A stretch of 64,000 bases of DNA from Nectonema munidae (taxonomy: Eukaryota; Nematomorpha; Nectonematoida; Nectonematidae). Under the pieces are notes generated by a model, which was given only the letters and a program-made list of their open reading frames with translations, made no database searches and was not told the origin of the DNA. Location: the NCBI GenBank assembly GCA_030549495.1, contig JAUIRK010000767.1, positions 62,001 through 126,000 of the forward strand. Direction: 5' to 3'. The first letter of the stretch is position 1, and every line of letters begins with the position of its first letter. This document shows positions 41,049 to 51,300 of this stretch, in pieces. Both the position numbers and the translations under genes were made by a program.

Positions 41049-43121
41049 TCAATTCAAACTTTTAGGTAAGCAGGAAAAACAATTAGTCTTAGTGCAAATA
41101 TAAAAATATTTGTCAATAAACATTCTAGTCATTGCACTCTTTATTTTGTAGGTGTAATCAAACTCATTGAAGTATAATGATAAGGTTTTATTCCAGAGCA
41201 TACATACTCTGTACTTCAATGACTTTTGTTTATATTTAGAAAGATTATATCTTGGTACAGCTAAATGATTAAGATTACGTAAGAAAAATGTTTTAAGTTG
41301 ATAGTTATAAATAAACCAAGAAGAAAAGATTTCAGGTAGTTCTGAACAATTGAACTTAATAAAGAAAATGGAAAGATAAAGTTGATATATGTCATCAAAC
41401 TTCAAAATTTTATTTTCATAAAAAAGATTCGATGTATGTGCAAAGTAGGAAGTGTTGAATATAATTCGAATTGCTTTTTTTTGGGCGACACTTATTTCAT
41501 TAGTTGCAGCATAACCCCAATTAATGATGCTATACAAAAAATGGGGCACAATTAAGGATTTATTAATGAGAAGTTTGACATTAATGGGTAAGAAATTACG
41601 AAAATGCTTAAGTATGCCTATAATACTGTTTACTTTCTTTAGGACTAATAAACAGTGTGGTTTCCAACTTAGTTTATTGTCAATAGTTAAGCCTAAAAAG
41701 TTGAATTGATTGACATAATCGAAAAGCAAAATAGGAGCACTTATTTTTTGAATACTAGGAAAACATAAAGCTTTGCATTTACTCAGGTTCAAATTCAAAG
41801 AATTAGATAGAAACCAATCTCTTAGCTTGTTAAATTTATCCATTAAAAATGGGTCATCTTTAGAGGCTAGAATTGCAATATCATCAGCATAAAGGTAAAG
41901 TTTATCAAATATTCCTGTTGTTGAAACATCATTAATGTATATTGAAAACAAGAGTGGACCTAATACAGAGCCTTGTGGTACTCCACATTTTATTGTTTGA
42001 GTCTCCGAATAGATTCCATTTAAAAAAACACATTGCTGTCTATTGGATAAGTAGGAAGAAAAGAGAGATAAAGAATTTTGAGAAAAGCCATATCTATGTA
42101 ATTTATCAATAAGAACATTGTGGGAAATACTGTCAAAAGCCTTTGACAAATCAATAAATATAGCCATCAGATCAATACCAGCATCTAGGTTATCCATAAT
42201 ATCATCTAAAAATATTGAATGGAGGAGTTGAGCAGAGTGTTTGGCTCGAAAACCAAATTGTTTCTCATACAATAGTGAGTTACCAATAAAATATTGATAA
42301 ACTTGCTTGTAAATAAGTTTTTCAAGAATTTTAGATATTGATGGCACTAAAGATATAGCTCGATAATTCTCTATGCAATCTTTGGATCCTTTTTTATGAA
42401 TCGGCAAAACTTTTGAAAGTTTGAAAACATCAGGATAAACAGAGAATTCAATACATGAATTAAAACCAATTGCCAAAATTCTTGAAATAAAAGGACAAAT
42501 TAACTTCAAAATATAGAGTGAAACTTTGTAGATATCTTCAGTATAATTATTTTTTATTTTGCTTACCACATCTAGAATATCAGAATCGGTGAATTTTTTG
42601 AGATAAAACTTGTCTCTAAGGTCTACTGGAAAATTAGAAAATTTATATGTTACTGAATTACTGCCAAGATTTGTAAAAAAATTATTAAATTCGTTAGCAA
42701 TGGAAAAGTCATCAAAAACTATTTTATCATTAATTTTCAAATGAATTTTACTATTTGATTTAGATTTCAGCAAAAGATTAATTTTGGACCATGTTTTTTT
42801 CATTGATTTCGACTCTGAAAAATATTTCTGAAAGTAATTATTTTTTGCAACTTTCAAAAGCGTTTTAATTTTGTTTCTATAAAATAAATATTTATTCCTT
42901 ATGTTTGCATTCATTTTGTTACTTTTTATAAATTGTAGATATAAGTTATCCCTATATCTAATGAGCTCGAGTAATTTTGAAGTCATCCAAGGTGCAGCAA
43001 ACTTATTACATTTCTTGTTTTTGTAACTGATATATTCTGTACTACTTGTGATAGAGTATTCTAAAAAACCAATTAAACATGAAAAAAACATATTTGGATC
43101 GTCAAAAAATGGTTTCAACAA
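41049..43121 (-). CDS. LINE reverse transcriptase (ORF2 C-terminal part)
   Basis: 690 open codons. RT motifs are intact: KVLPIHKKGSKDCIENYRAI, FGFRAKHSAQLLHS, AIFIDLSKAFDSISHNVLI, CGVPQGSVLGPLLFSIYIND, and the catalytic LYLYADDIAILA. A thumb and C-terminal region follow (FNFLGLTIDNKLSWKPH, SIINWGYAATNE). The enzyme would copy LINE RNA at the nick made by the endonuclease (target-primed reverse transcription). The ORF starts after a TAA near 43138 and so lacks its natural link to the endonuclease. Codon use is AT-rich like the surrounding DNA. Confidence 0.92.
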   Translation of the reverse strand: MLKPFFDDPNMFFSCLIGFLEYSITSSTEYISYKNKKCNKFAAPWMTSKLLELIRYRDNLYLQFIKSNKMNANIRNKYLFYRNKIKTLLKVAKNNYFQKYFSESKSMKKTWSKINLLLKSKSNSKIHLKINDKIVFDDFSIANEFNNFFTNLGSNSVTYKFSNFPVDLRDKFYLKKFTDSDILDVVSKIKNNYTEDIYKVSLYILKLICPFISRILAIGFNSCIEFSVYPDVFKLSKVLPIHKKGSKDCIENYRAISLVPSISKILEKLIYKQVYQYFIGNSLLYEKQFGFRAKHSAQLLHSIFLDDIMDNLDAGIDLMAIFIDLSKAFDSISHNVLIDKLHRYGFSQNSLSLFSSYLSNRQQCVFLNGIYSETQTIKCGVPQGSVLGPLLFSIYINDVSTTGIFDKLYLYADDIAILASKDDPFLMDKFNKLRDWFLSNSLNLNLSKCKALCFPSIQKISAPILLFDYVNQFNFLGLTIDNKLSWKPHCLLVLKKVNSIIGILKHFRNFLPINVKLLINKSLIVPHFLYSIINWGYAATNEISVAQKKAIRIIFNTSYFAHTSNLFYENKILKFDDIYQLYLSIFFIKFNCSELPEIFSSWFIYNYQLKTFFLRNLNHLAVPRYNLSKYKQKSLKYRVCMLWNKTLSLYFNEFDYTYKIKSAMTRMFIDKYFYICTKTNCFSCLPKSLN

Positions 43122-43216
43122 TTTAAAAAAATCATATTAACCAACAATACGAAAAAGTTTCCGTTTGTCTAACTTCTTTTTCATTTTGAAATGAAATGTT
43201 TTATCAAGATTTAACG

Positions 43217-43990
43217 CTACAAAATAAGGATAGTGATTGGAGACGACCACACGTATGAATCACATTCTGTACTAGAGTCTAACAAGCAATTGTCTATTAG
43301 AGTATTAAATTGAGGTCGGGTTACTTTAGAGATAGCAAACTTATAACCAGACGAGGCGACAAGATCAAAAAACCTATTAACAGTTTGACTTTTTCCTACC
43401 TTGAATAGATTTATATTAAAATCTCCAAACACTAAGTGTTTACATCTAGAATCAAATTGATTGAGATAAACTTCGAAATCATTCATGAAACCATTCAAAA
43501 AAAAATTATTGCTGTTAGGGGGCCTATAAATATTATGAATTTTTATATTTTTGCCTTTTTTTATGTGAATTTCAATAGTAAAAGATTCGAAAAATTCAGA
43601 TTCATTATCATAAATTATTTCAAATTGACAGAGATTATTTATAAAAAATCCAAGTCCCGAATGAGATGATAATCGTGCAGGCTGGGATAAAAACTCATAT
43701 TCATCGAAACTAAACAAGTTAAAATTTGAATTAAGCCACGTTTCTTGAACGCAGACAACTAATATATTATCCCTATTATTAGAATTTATACTTTTTATAA
43801 GATTACAAACATCATCAAATTTAGAGTTCAAAGATTGGCAGTTAATGCTCATGCACACAAACTTATTTTGAAAGCAAGGAAATTTATCAAAGGAAACAAA
43901 ATGAGAAAAATTAAAAAAAAGACTGTTATAATGTTCTGAAGGAAATGAATCAGAAAGATCAAAATAGTTATTCAAGGAATCATCATTCAT
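43217..43990 (-). CDS. LINE endonuclease (ORF2 N-terminal part)
   Basis: 257 residues with the exonuclease-endonuclease-phosphatase fold. SINCQSLNSKFDDV supplies the first Asn; VVCVQETWL has the catalytic Glu; IYRPPNSNNF and VFGDFNINL carry the metal-binding residues. The end, with the SDHxPI-type motif, is lost from this frame by a frameshift: in the next frame VVSNHYPYFVALN follows. ATG 43990 overlaps the ORF1 stop. Confidence 0.9.
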   Translation of the reverse strand: MNDDSLNNYFDLSDSFPSEHYNSLFFNFSHFVSFDKFPCFQNKFVCMSINCQSLNSKFDDVCNLIKSINSNNRDNILVVCVQETWLNSNFNLFSFDEYEFLSQPARLSSHSGLGFFINNLCQFEIIYDNESEFFESFTIEIHIKKGKNIKIHNIYRPPNSNNFFLNGFMNDFEVYLNQFDSRCKHLVFGDFNINLFKVGKSQTVNRFFDLVASSGYKFAISKVTRPQFNTLIDNCLLDSSTECDSYVWSSPITILIL

Positions 43991-44514
43991 TCAGAATCGT
44001 TAAGAATAATGTTCAAATTTGATAGATTCAATGCATCATAGTGCATTTTAAAATTATTCAGAGTAAAACAATTTTTACTGTTGCAAATGTGAGACGACTC
44101 TAAAGATTTAGTTGTGCAAAGATGACAAAGATTAGTTTCTTTTTTATTGCAATTGTTTGATAAATGCGAAAGGCCACAATACTTACAAATAGGCGAACTA
44201 GCTTTACATTCTGCAGCATAATGATTATATTTATTACAGCGATAACAAACTTTAATATAGGTGCGCAATAACTCTAACTCATGAGCTATACAATTTACAT
44301 AGATATATTTTTTGTTATATATGGATTTAACAACACCAGATTTAAAGCATATACCTATATTGAAAAAAGTAGGAGATTTACCCTTAAATTTGAATATTTT
44401 CAAGATATCGTCAGGGTTAATTTTATTTTGTTCGCAGATCAGAATCTTCAATTGATCCAGAGATAAGGAATTATTAATACATTTTAAACAAAAAAAAGGA
44501 GGTTTTGATTTCAT
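43987..44514 (-). CDS. LINE ORF1 with zinc knuckles
   Basis: 175 residues from the Met at 44514, but the frame is open further up to about 44690 without a clear start, so the N-terminus may be cut. CYRCNKYNHYAAEC is a CX2CX4HX4C knuckle. CKYCGLSHLSNNC and CHLCTTKSLESSHIC are two variants. ORF1 proteins of this LINE group bind the element RNA and target it to the nucleus. The stop TGA overlaps the ORF2 ATG. Confidence 0.85.
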   Translation of the reverse strand: MKSKPPFFCLKCINNSLSLDQLKILICEQNKINPDDILKIFKFKGKSPTFFNIGICFKSGVVKSIYNKKYIYVNCIAHELELLRTYIKVCYRCNKYNHYAAECKASSPICKYCGLSHLSNNCNKKETNLCHLCTTKSLESSHICNSKNCFTLNNFKMHYDALNLSNLNIILNDSE

Positions 44515-44814
44515 ATCATGGAATGAAAAGTTTTTTGCTTTAAGAAGATTCTTTAAGCTTTCTTTGTTTGAAATATCTGATGATTCAAAAACAAGTAAAC
44601 TCCATTTTTTAAATTGGATTGAAATTGGAAAAAAAAATCCAAAAAATCAAATCAAATTCAAATCAAAAAAAAAAAATTCAAAAGAATGAAGATATGCGAC
44701 AAAAAATATTTTATGCATTCAATAAACAGAATTTAATGAGAGAAGAAAATATCAAAAAATAACGGATTAATATAACAAATTATTAATTAGCTGGCTTCTT
44801 TATTTTTCGTGGGA

Positions 44815-46140
44815 TGCTGAAAGTTTTTCTTTTTCTCGGTTTTGAAGCAACGTTAGGAGACTTATATTAATTTCTTATCAATTGAAAATGTAAGTTTTTT
44901 TGAATTTAAAAATATTCCTATTGAGAACTTTCTGAAATTTTAAGGTCTCCATACGCAAACAACGCATATTTAACTAAATATTCTTGATATTTTACCTCAC
45001 TGTGTAAACATTTAATTTAACATCAGTTTTTTACTTTTCCAGTCTATATTTGATTTTAAAGCATTATTAATAGCTTCACAATTATTATTCTTCCAATTTT
45101 TAGTAACAATTCCTCTTTTTTGTTTAGGTTCAAAAATGTAGTTTTCGATTACTGGTATAAGATTTCCTTTCAAGTATTTACCTATCGTTTTCGAGTATTG
45201 ACAGATTATTTTCTGTTTAATAATGTTAAAATCAATGGAGTAGGCAAACCTAAATCCCCTAAAAGCGCATTTAAGTATTTTTTACTATTTTTTATCATCC
45301 ATGCCTATTTTATTTATCTTTAATTATCGCTTTTACTTGAATACTACCCCAAACTAAATCATCTAAAGATAATTCCAATTTGACATTTTTAAATATTATA
45401 GATAAATGAGAAAAAAATTTGAAATAAGTTTCAAATTTTCCATCCCAATGTAAAAATAATGGACAGAGAAAAATTGGACACGTTTCTCTGAATTTTCTTT
45501 TTAAATCCCCATCATTGAAAACAGTGACTGTCACAAAGCAGGGACCTAAATTAAATGTCCTATCAATTCCCAAAATAGTTGATCCAGAAGAAATTTATTT
45601 TTTTTTATATGTAACAATTGCGTATCTGTATAGCAAATAAGGCAAGGAAGCCCGCATGAAGTTATATTCATTTCCTTTATAAAAGGATATCCAGCAGTAA
45701 TCATTGTAATAATATTTTGAATGCTATCTGCAATATTGTTTTTATAAATAAAAGATGAATTTGCTTTTTCTTTGTTGTATTTCAGGTTACGAATATACTT
45801 TGAATCCCTCGAGGGTTCAATTTCAAAATCAAAATAACTGTATATTTTTTTACAAGACTTGATCGTATCTATCTGAGACAAAACATGTTTTTTTGTTACT
45901 ACATTTGTTCTAATATATTCTTGATTTGTTTTTGCATTACCATGATGTGAGACGGTAGTTGGTTTAAATACTATATATTCCCACAGATATTTTTGGTCTT
46001 TATTATTCGTATAATTTTCAATCCATGAAATTCTTCTCCTATAATCAATCTTACGCTTTAGATTTGAATAATAATGTACTAATACAACAATTTCTTCTTT
46101 TTTTTATTGAGGGTTTAATGGAATAAATTTATTATGTATC
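44815..46140 (-). mobile_element. Decayed MULE-like transposase ORF
   Basis: Minus-strand frames at 45881-45546 and 45573-45310 read FSPYADDI-free text such as VLSQIDTIKSCKKIYSYFDF, ITAGYPFIKEMN, LLGIDRTFNLGPCFVTVTVF, PIFLCPLFLHWDGKFETYF. The DRTFNLG block followed by FLHWD resembles the first part of a MULE DDE domain. Upstream KTNQEYIRTNV (about 45920) and downstream AINNALK (about 45070) continue it in other frames. No terminal repeats were identified. Family assignment is tentative. Confidence 0.45.
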
Positions 46141-48214
46141 TTAACAAAAATATATATATTTTTAAATATGTTCGTTGTTTTCTCTTATGAACTCTATTTT
46201 TTGGGAATTTTGAGTCCAAGCACCACAAACATCAAAAAAAACCTAAAGTCATCTTGTCTAGCGATACAATACTTATTTTCCAAAAATTTAGAAACATTTT
46301 TGTTAAAGCATTCCAAGGGTGAAACCAGTTTGCTCACTACTTGATAAAAAGATGTTATTTAGTAATTATATAAAACTATCAATTCGTGAGGGTAACATTT
46401 TTAAAGTATTAGATTTACTACTTTCTGATAGGTTTTGACAGTAATCATGTTTTTTCAAAAAAAATTAGGAAAACTTGTACAGCTAGTTTCATTATGTCGC
46501 TTTCTATTTCTTTTGTACATGAAAATTTAAGTTTGTTTTACAAGGAAATTTATAGAATAAGTTACTACGTAAAAGTTAAATAGTACTTTAAAATAAAAAC
46601 ATATCTATAAGCATCCTTCGTTTAGGTCCATTATTGAATTTGTATAATAAAGATTTAACAGTAGATACGTAAGCTTAAAGCATATTTTTTTTTTTTTTTT
46701 TGACAGGGTGTTTCATGCAAGGGAAGTAGAAAGCGACTATTATTATATAAATATTTGGAAGGAAGTGCTCTTTATAAACACGTGTCTGATAGCTACTATT
46801 TATTATGTAATACTATAATTAAACCTTACAACTTTTCGATTCATATATTTTTTATTATCGCCATAATTTAAAAACTTAATTTTCCAAATTAAAGTAAGTA
46901 TATATTTAAACACAATAAGGACCACTATAAAGATGATAATATAATATAGAAATTAAATATTGTCATTTAAATTCAAGTCATATATGTGTCATTCATAATG
47001 GAAAATTTAGTCGAATAAGATAACAAAATGTAGAGAAAAGCTCAACTTTCAGAAAAGTTTGTTTATACTATGAAGATCAAAATAAAATTTTACTTCAATT
47101 AAACTTCTTAGCGAATTCTTTTTTTACTTTTTTCAAGGGTGGACAATTCCGTATCTTAGTCACACTTGGATAAAGAGTTTAATGCACCATTATTCGATAT
47201 AATTTTTTTTTCACAAAAGTTTATAAATAATTTCTTTAAAATTTTTCACTAAATTAAATATTATTATTATTATCAAAAAATAGAATTGTATATTTAGTTT
47301 TTATACAAAGAATCTATTTTTGTAAGTGTTTAATTTTGCGTAGGTGAATAAAATATTGTGGTTCATAATAATATATTAAAATAAAACAATCAATTTTCCT
47401 TTCTGACTTATTATAGGAATATTGGTATAAGTTTCAGATGTGGAGTCTTATGAAACAAATTTTCAAAATTAGAAGTAGTGGGGGAAAATGATCCAGGGTT
47501 CCCCAAAAGAGAGAAATGCAAATGAGCCATGTGAAAAAACCCATCCTTTCCCTCAAATTTTGCCCCCTGGAACCTGAAATGTACCTTCCAGATTTACATA
47601 GATACTAGATTCGATAGAAAAGATATAAACTTTATTTATTAGGAAATTATAAAAGGAACAAATATATTAATATTTAAAAATTGATAAAGTTAGTATCAAA
47701 CTTTTTAAATATTTGTATCGGTAAAACGTGTCAGAGACGATATAGCGAAAGTAGATAAAAAATTAACCATAAAAATATTGCATGAAGGTTGCAAGTATAA
47801 AGAATGCAATAAATTGACAAAATTATAAAAAATAGGTCAGATTCAAAAAGTAATATAAAAATAGAACTTATCGTAAAATGGCAAACGGCAGTGCTACGCT
47901 GGTAAAAATAATATATCTCTTTGGTGATATATTGATGAATTAATAAAAAAGACATTCAATATTCGTATTTAAATCACAATGAATGGGAAGATGCATAAAC
48001 CAATATAAAAAAAGAAATATATATATAAGCAATAGGATAACTCCATTTTATTGTATAGGTAAATTAAAGATTCCAAGTATTAAAATGTTTCTTTAATTTA
48101 CCTATATATATGTTTATTATATGTACAGTAATCAGGTAGTACACATGAAATTTATTGATATAAAACAGATAATATATATGCTAATTATAAGTACAGCGAT
48201 CAGTGCACACGAAA
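46141..48214. other. AT-rich intergenic stretch
   Basis: No gene. It contains a poly-T run at about 46686-46700. A short inverted pair (CCAGGGTTCC at about 47493 and CCCTGGAACCTG at about 47564) may be a small MITE relic. Near 48120-48230 a segment of about 50 bp containing ACAG-ATCAG..ACAC..GAAATTTATTG is duplicated. Confidence 0.5.
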
Positions 48215-48220
48215 TTTATT
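48215..48220 (-). terminator. Poly(A) signal for the Bcl-2-like gene
   Basis: AATAAA on the minus strand about 45 bp after the proposed stop at 48265. Another AATAAA overlaps the last codons themselves. Confidence 0.5.
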
Positions 48221-48264
48221 GCAAATGATCTCCCACAAATTAGAGTGAGTGATTGATCCAACAC

Positions 48265-48327
48265 TCATTTATTGAAAATGGAATTTAAGGCTATTCCACC
48301 CAAAGCTCCAGCCGCTATACCACATAC
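48265..48327 (-). CDS. Bcl-2-like last exon: mitochondrial tail anchor
   Basis: Acceptor TTTTTAG at 48328-48334. The 21 codons encode VCGIAAGALGGIALNSIFNK and then TGA. The hydrophobic, glycine/alanine-rich helix ending in a short polar tail is the form of Bcl-2 tail anchors. It joins in phase 0 to the GTAAGA donor at 56732. It is too short for ORF finding. If the upstream donor is skipped, the BH2 exon instead ends after nine further residues (VRKYELLFH), giving a form without an anchor. Confidence 0.8.
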   Translation of the reverse strand, partial: VCGIAAGALGGIALNSIFNK

Positions 48328-51300
48328 CTAAAAATAAAAAGATATTTAAGTTTAAAAATTGAATACATGGATATAATTTCAGTTCTTATAGTTGTTATTC
48401 AAAATAACTAGATAGAAATTAATATGGAAAGTAAAATTTTATTAGCACCCATCAGATACAAAAATACGAAATAGATATACTAAAATAAAAAAATTGATAC
48501 ATATTGTAATCAATTTTCTATTTTATAAAGAATTTCAATTTCATACTCAAATTTGAAGATTAAAATAATTTTATCTTTTAAGAATTCTGAAATAAATTCA
48601 GTAGTATTTATTGAATATATCAATAGGCTTTAGACCAGTGGTTCCCAAACTTTTCTGCTTGACGCCCCTTTTTGACTTCCATAAAATCCTCACGCCCCCA
48701 CCCATATCTAACGAGCATATATAAAGGATATGCATGATATAATAAACGTTATATATTCATAATAGTTTAATTTTATAATTTTTATATCTTTCGTAAGTTT
48801 TGGAAAGGGAGATATATCCCTGCCTGGTGTATATGGATGAAAAAAAATTGAAAGTTTCTTTTAGCCAATACTAAATCCTTGAAAAAGAAATAAAAGCTGA
48901 AATAATTTCAATTATGAGTGAGATGGATGTTGTTTCTTTTTCACTAGATCAGAAATTCTAGGCCTCAAAGAGGACAACGCACAACGCAAGTCACTTCCTA
49001 CTAGCAGTCGATTTCGCTGTTTTGTTTTCAGTACAACAAGAGTCGAGAAACCCACTTCACAGAGATAAGTTGATGAAAAGGGAATCAATAAAAAAGTGCT
49101 TCTTCTCCAAGTTTAGGGTAAATAGAGAGATATTTCACCCAAAATTCTTCCAGCTTCATGGTCGTCTGAAAATTATCTGCCGCAGTTGAGTCACACTTCA
49201 AATCTATGGCTTCCTCTTGCAGATGATCTCCCAGCTAGTCTAGATTAATATTGAATGGGTTTCGCATCAGCTTCCAAATAATTTTGTCCATGGAAATATC
49301 TAGAAAATAGTGCACAAATTCTTCAGCAAGGGAGTCTAAATGAGATAAAAATTTTCTTCATGTCTGCACCATACTGTTCAAGGTCATTCTTTTCAGACAT
49401 AAGAAAATGAAGAGAAATTCCCTGCTTGTACTTTACGTTTCCAAAGTTGGATTTTTTCCTTGAAAGCATTGATTGCTTCATAATGTGCAATAATGGTTGC
49501 ATTCCTCTCTTTAAGATTCAAATTTAGGTTGTTGATTGCCTCAAAAAAATCAACAAGATATGCTAGTTTATGCTGGAACTTTTCTTCTGAGAATGCATCA
49601 TGTAAATTTTTGTTCTTCTGGCTTTGTAGAAAAACTTTCACTTCATCCTTCAGCTCATATAGGCGACTCAGCATATTTCCCTTGGACAACCAACGGACCT
49701 CTTTGTGGAAAAGAAGAGATTTGTGATCAGTCCCTAAATCTGTACAAAGAGCTGCAAAAAGCCTAGAATTTAAAGGGCTCTTTTTCACAAAATTTACTAC
49801 TTTAATGGCCAAGTTTAGTGACAAGCGTAGTTCGTCTGGTAGAGTCTTGGCGGCTAAGGCTTGCCTGTGAATAACACAGTGAGTAGCAGTTGTTGCTTGA
49901 TTCTTTTCTTTGACTAACTTTACGAATCCAGAACGTGATCCAAGCATTGCTGGGCCACCGTTAGTGCAGACACCGACTAACTTTTCCCATGAGAGATTAT
50001 GTTCTTGAAAAAAATTTGAAACTTTTGCAAACACATCTAAAATCTTTGATGTTGTGACTAGTTTCTGCTAAGAAAAATATTTCTTCTTTCAAAGTTCCTT
50101 CATCCATAAATCGTGAGTAAACAAGTAATTGACAACAATGGGCAACATCAGTTATTTCATCACACTGTATTGCAAAAAAGCGAGATTATTTTATTTTCTC
50201 CAAAACTTGTTCTTTAATGTCCTCTGAGATCTCATCAATTCGACGCTTCACGGTGTTGTTAGAAAGAGATATTTTAGATAACTTCTTGACTTTCATCTTC
50301 AAGCACAATACCTGCATGCAGCACTCAGTTTTTTTGCTTTTGAAATAAGCAATGAGAGTTCGTAAAATGCTTCAACTACTTTGAATGTCTCCTGATGAAA
50401 AGTTCCAGTGGTGTCCGGCTTCCTTCGTTTTAACTTGTGAAGTTTGGCTGTGAAAAACTCCTTTGGCTTGTTTTTCAGTTTAGAATGGTTTGTCTTCAAA
50501 TGACGTTCCAGGTGACCAGGCCTTAAGGCGTCATTTCTGAGAACTGCATGGCAAAAGACACATTGAGGAAGGTGAATTCCATTTTTCTCCGTAAAGGTGA
50601 AGCCAAACTTTATGTACTCATCGACAAACTTCCTTTTCTTTGCTACCGACATTTCTGTAAGAGATAATTACACACTATAGTTAGTGACTGCAGTGCAGTC
50701 AATAAGATAAATTTTAACAATACAATCACGTCATAAAGCATAGTCTTATACGCCACACACAATCACAGACATACACTACAACACTCACGTGACTGATATA
50801 TTCTGGTTTGTGTATATGTAATATGTGGCATTGATTCATACCAAGAGTTACAGTAGCCCACTAAGAATATGTATGTAACTTCCGTTTTTATCAAAACGTA
50901 AGTGGTTTAGTGGCTGCGAGGTTAAACGGTTAGAAGCGCTGCTATCGATCTGAAGTTCCGGGTTTAAGCCTCGCTTCTGCTAAATTATCCATAGCTCGGT
51001 GTTAGCTGCACATTAGTACTTTTTTCGATGAAAACACCACACCACCTTTAACCTTTGTCATAAAGATTCAAATTCAAAGTCACTACATTGTTTTTATAAT
51101 GCGAGACCCCAGTTTGGGAATCATGGCTTTAGACTATTCAAACTAATTCGAAACGTCTATATATATTTATTTTAGCTTTTACTCTTTTTTTACTTTTTAG
51201 ATTTTGAAAACTTAAATAAATCTTTTGTTACATAAAATACAACAATGTATAGATCAATTCACCCTAATTATATAAATACATAATATAATCTTTGGGCAGT

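Larger units (their letters stand above)
41049..44690 (-). mobile_element. Nearly whole Jockey/CR1-group LINE
   Basis: Three parts in order on the minus strand: a gag-like ORF1 with CCHC knuckles, an apurinic-type endonuclease, and a reverse transcriptase with C-terminal region. ORF1 and ORF2 overlap as ATGA (43987-43990). ORF2 is broken once by a frameshift near 43240 and once by a TAA near 43138; otherwise the RT is open for 690 codons. The 5' side is T-rich with no clear start and is probably truncated. With only two breaks in ORF2, it is one of the younger insertions in the window. Confidence 0.9.
48628..51134 (-). mobile_element. hAT transposon (BED finger, ZBED-like), target duplication present
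   Basis: The element 48636-51126 begins CAGTGGTTCCCAAACT and ends AGTTTGGGAATCATGG, imperfect inverted repeats. CTTTAGAC flanks both sides (48628-48635, 51127-51134). The transposase is on the minus strand, with few breaks. A SINE (50901-51060) is inserted near its right end. The element lies in the Bcl-2-like second intron, in the same orientation as the gene. Confidence 0.93.
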
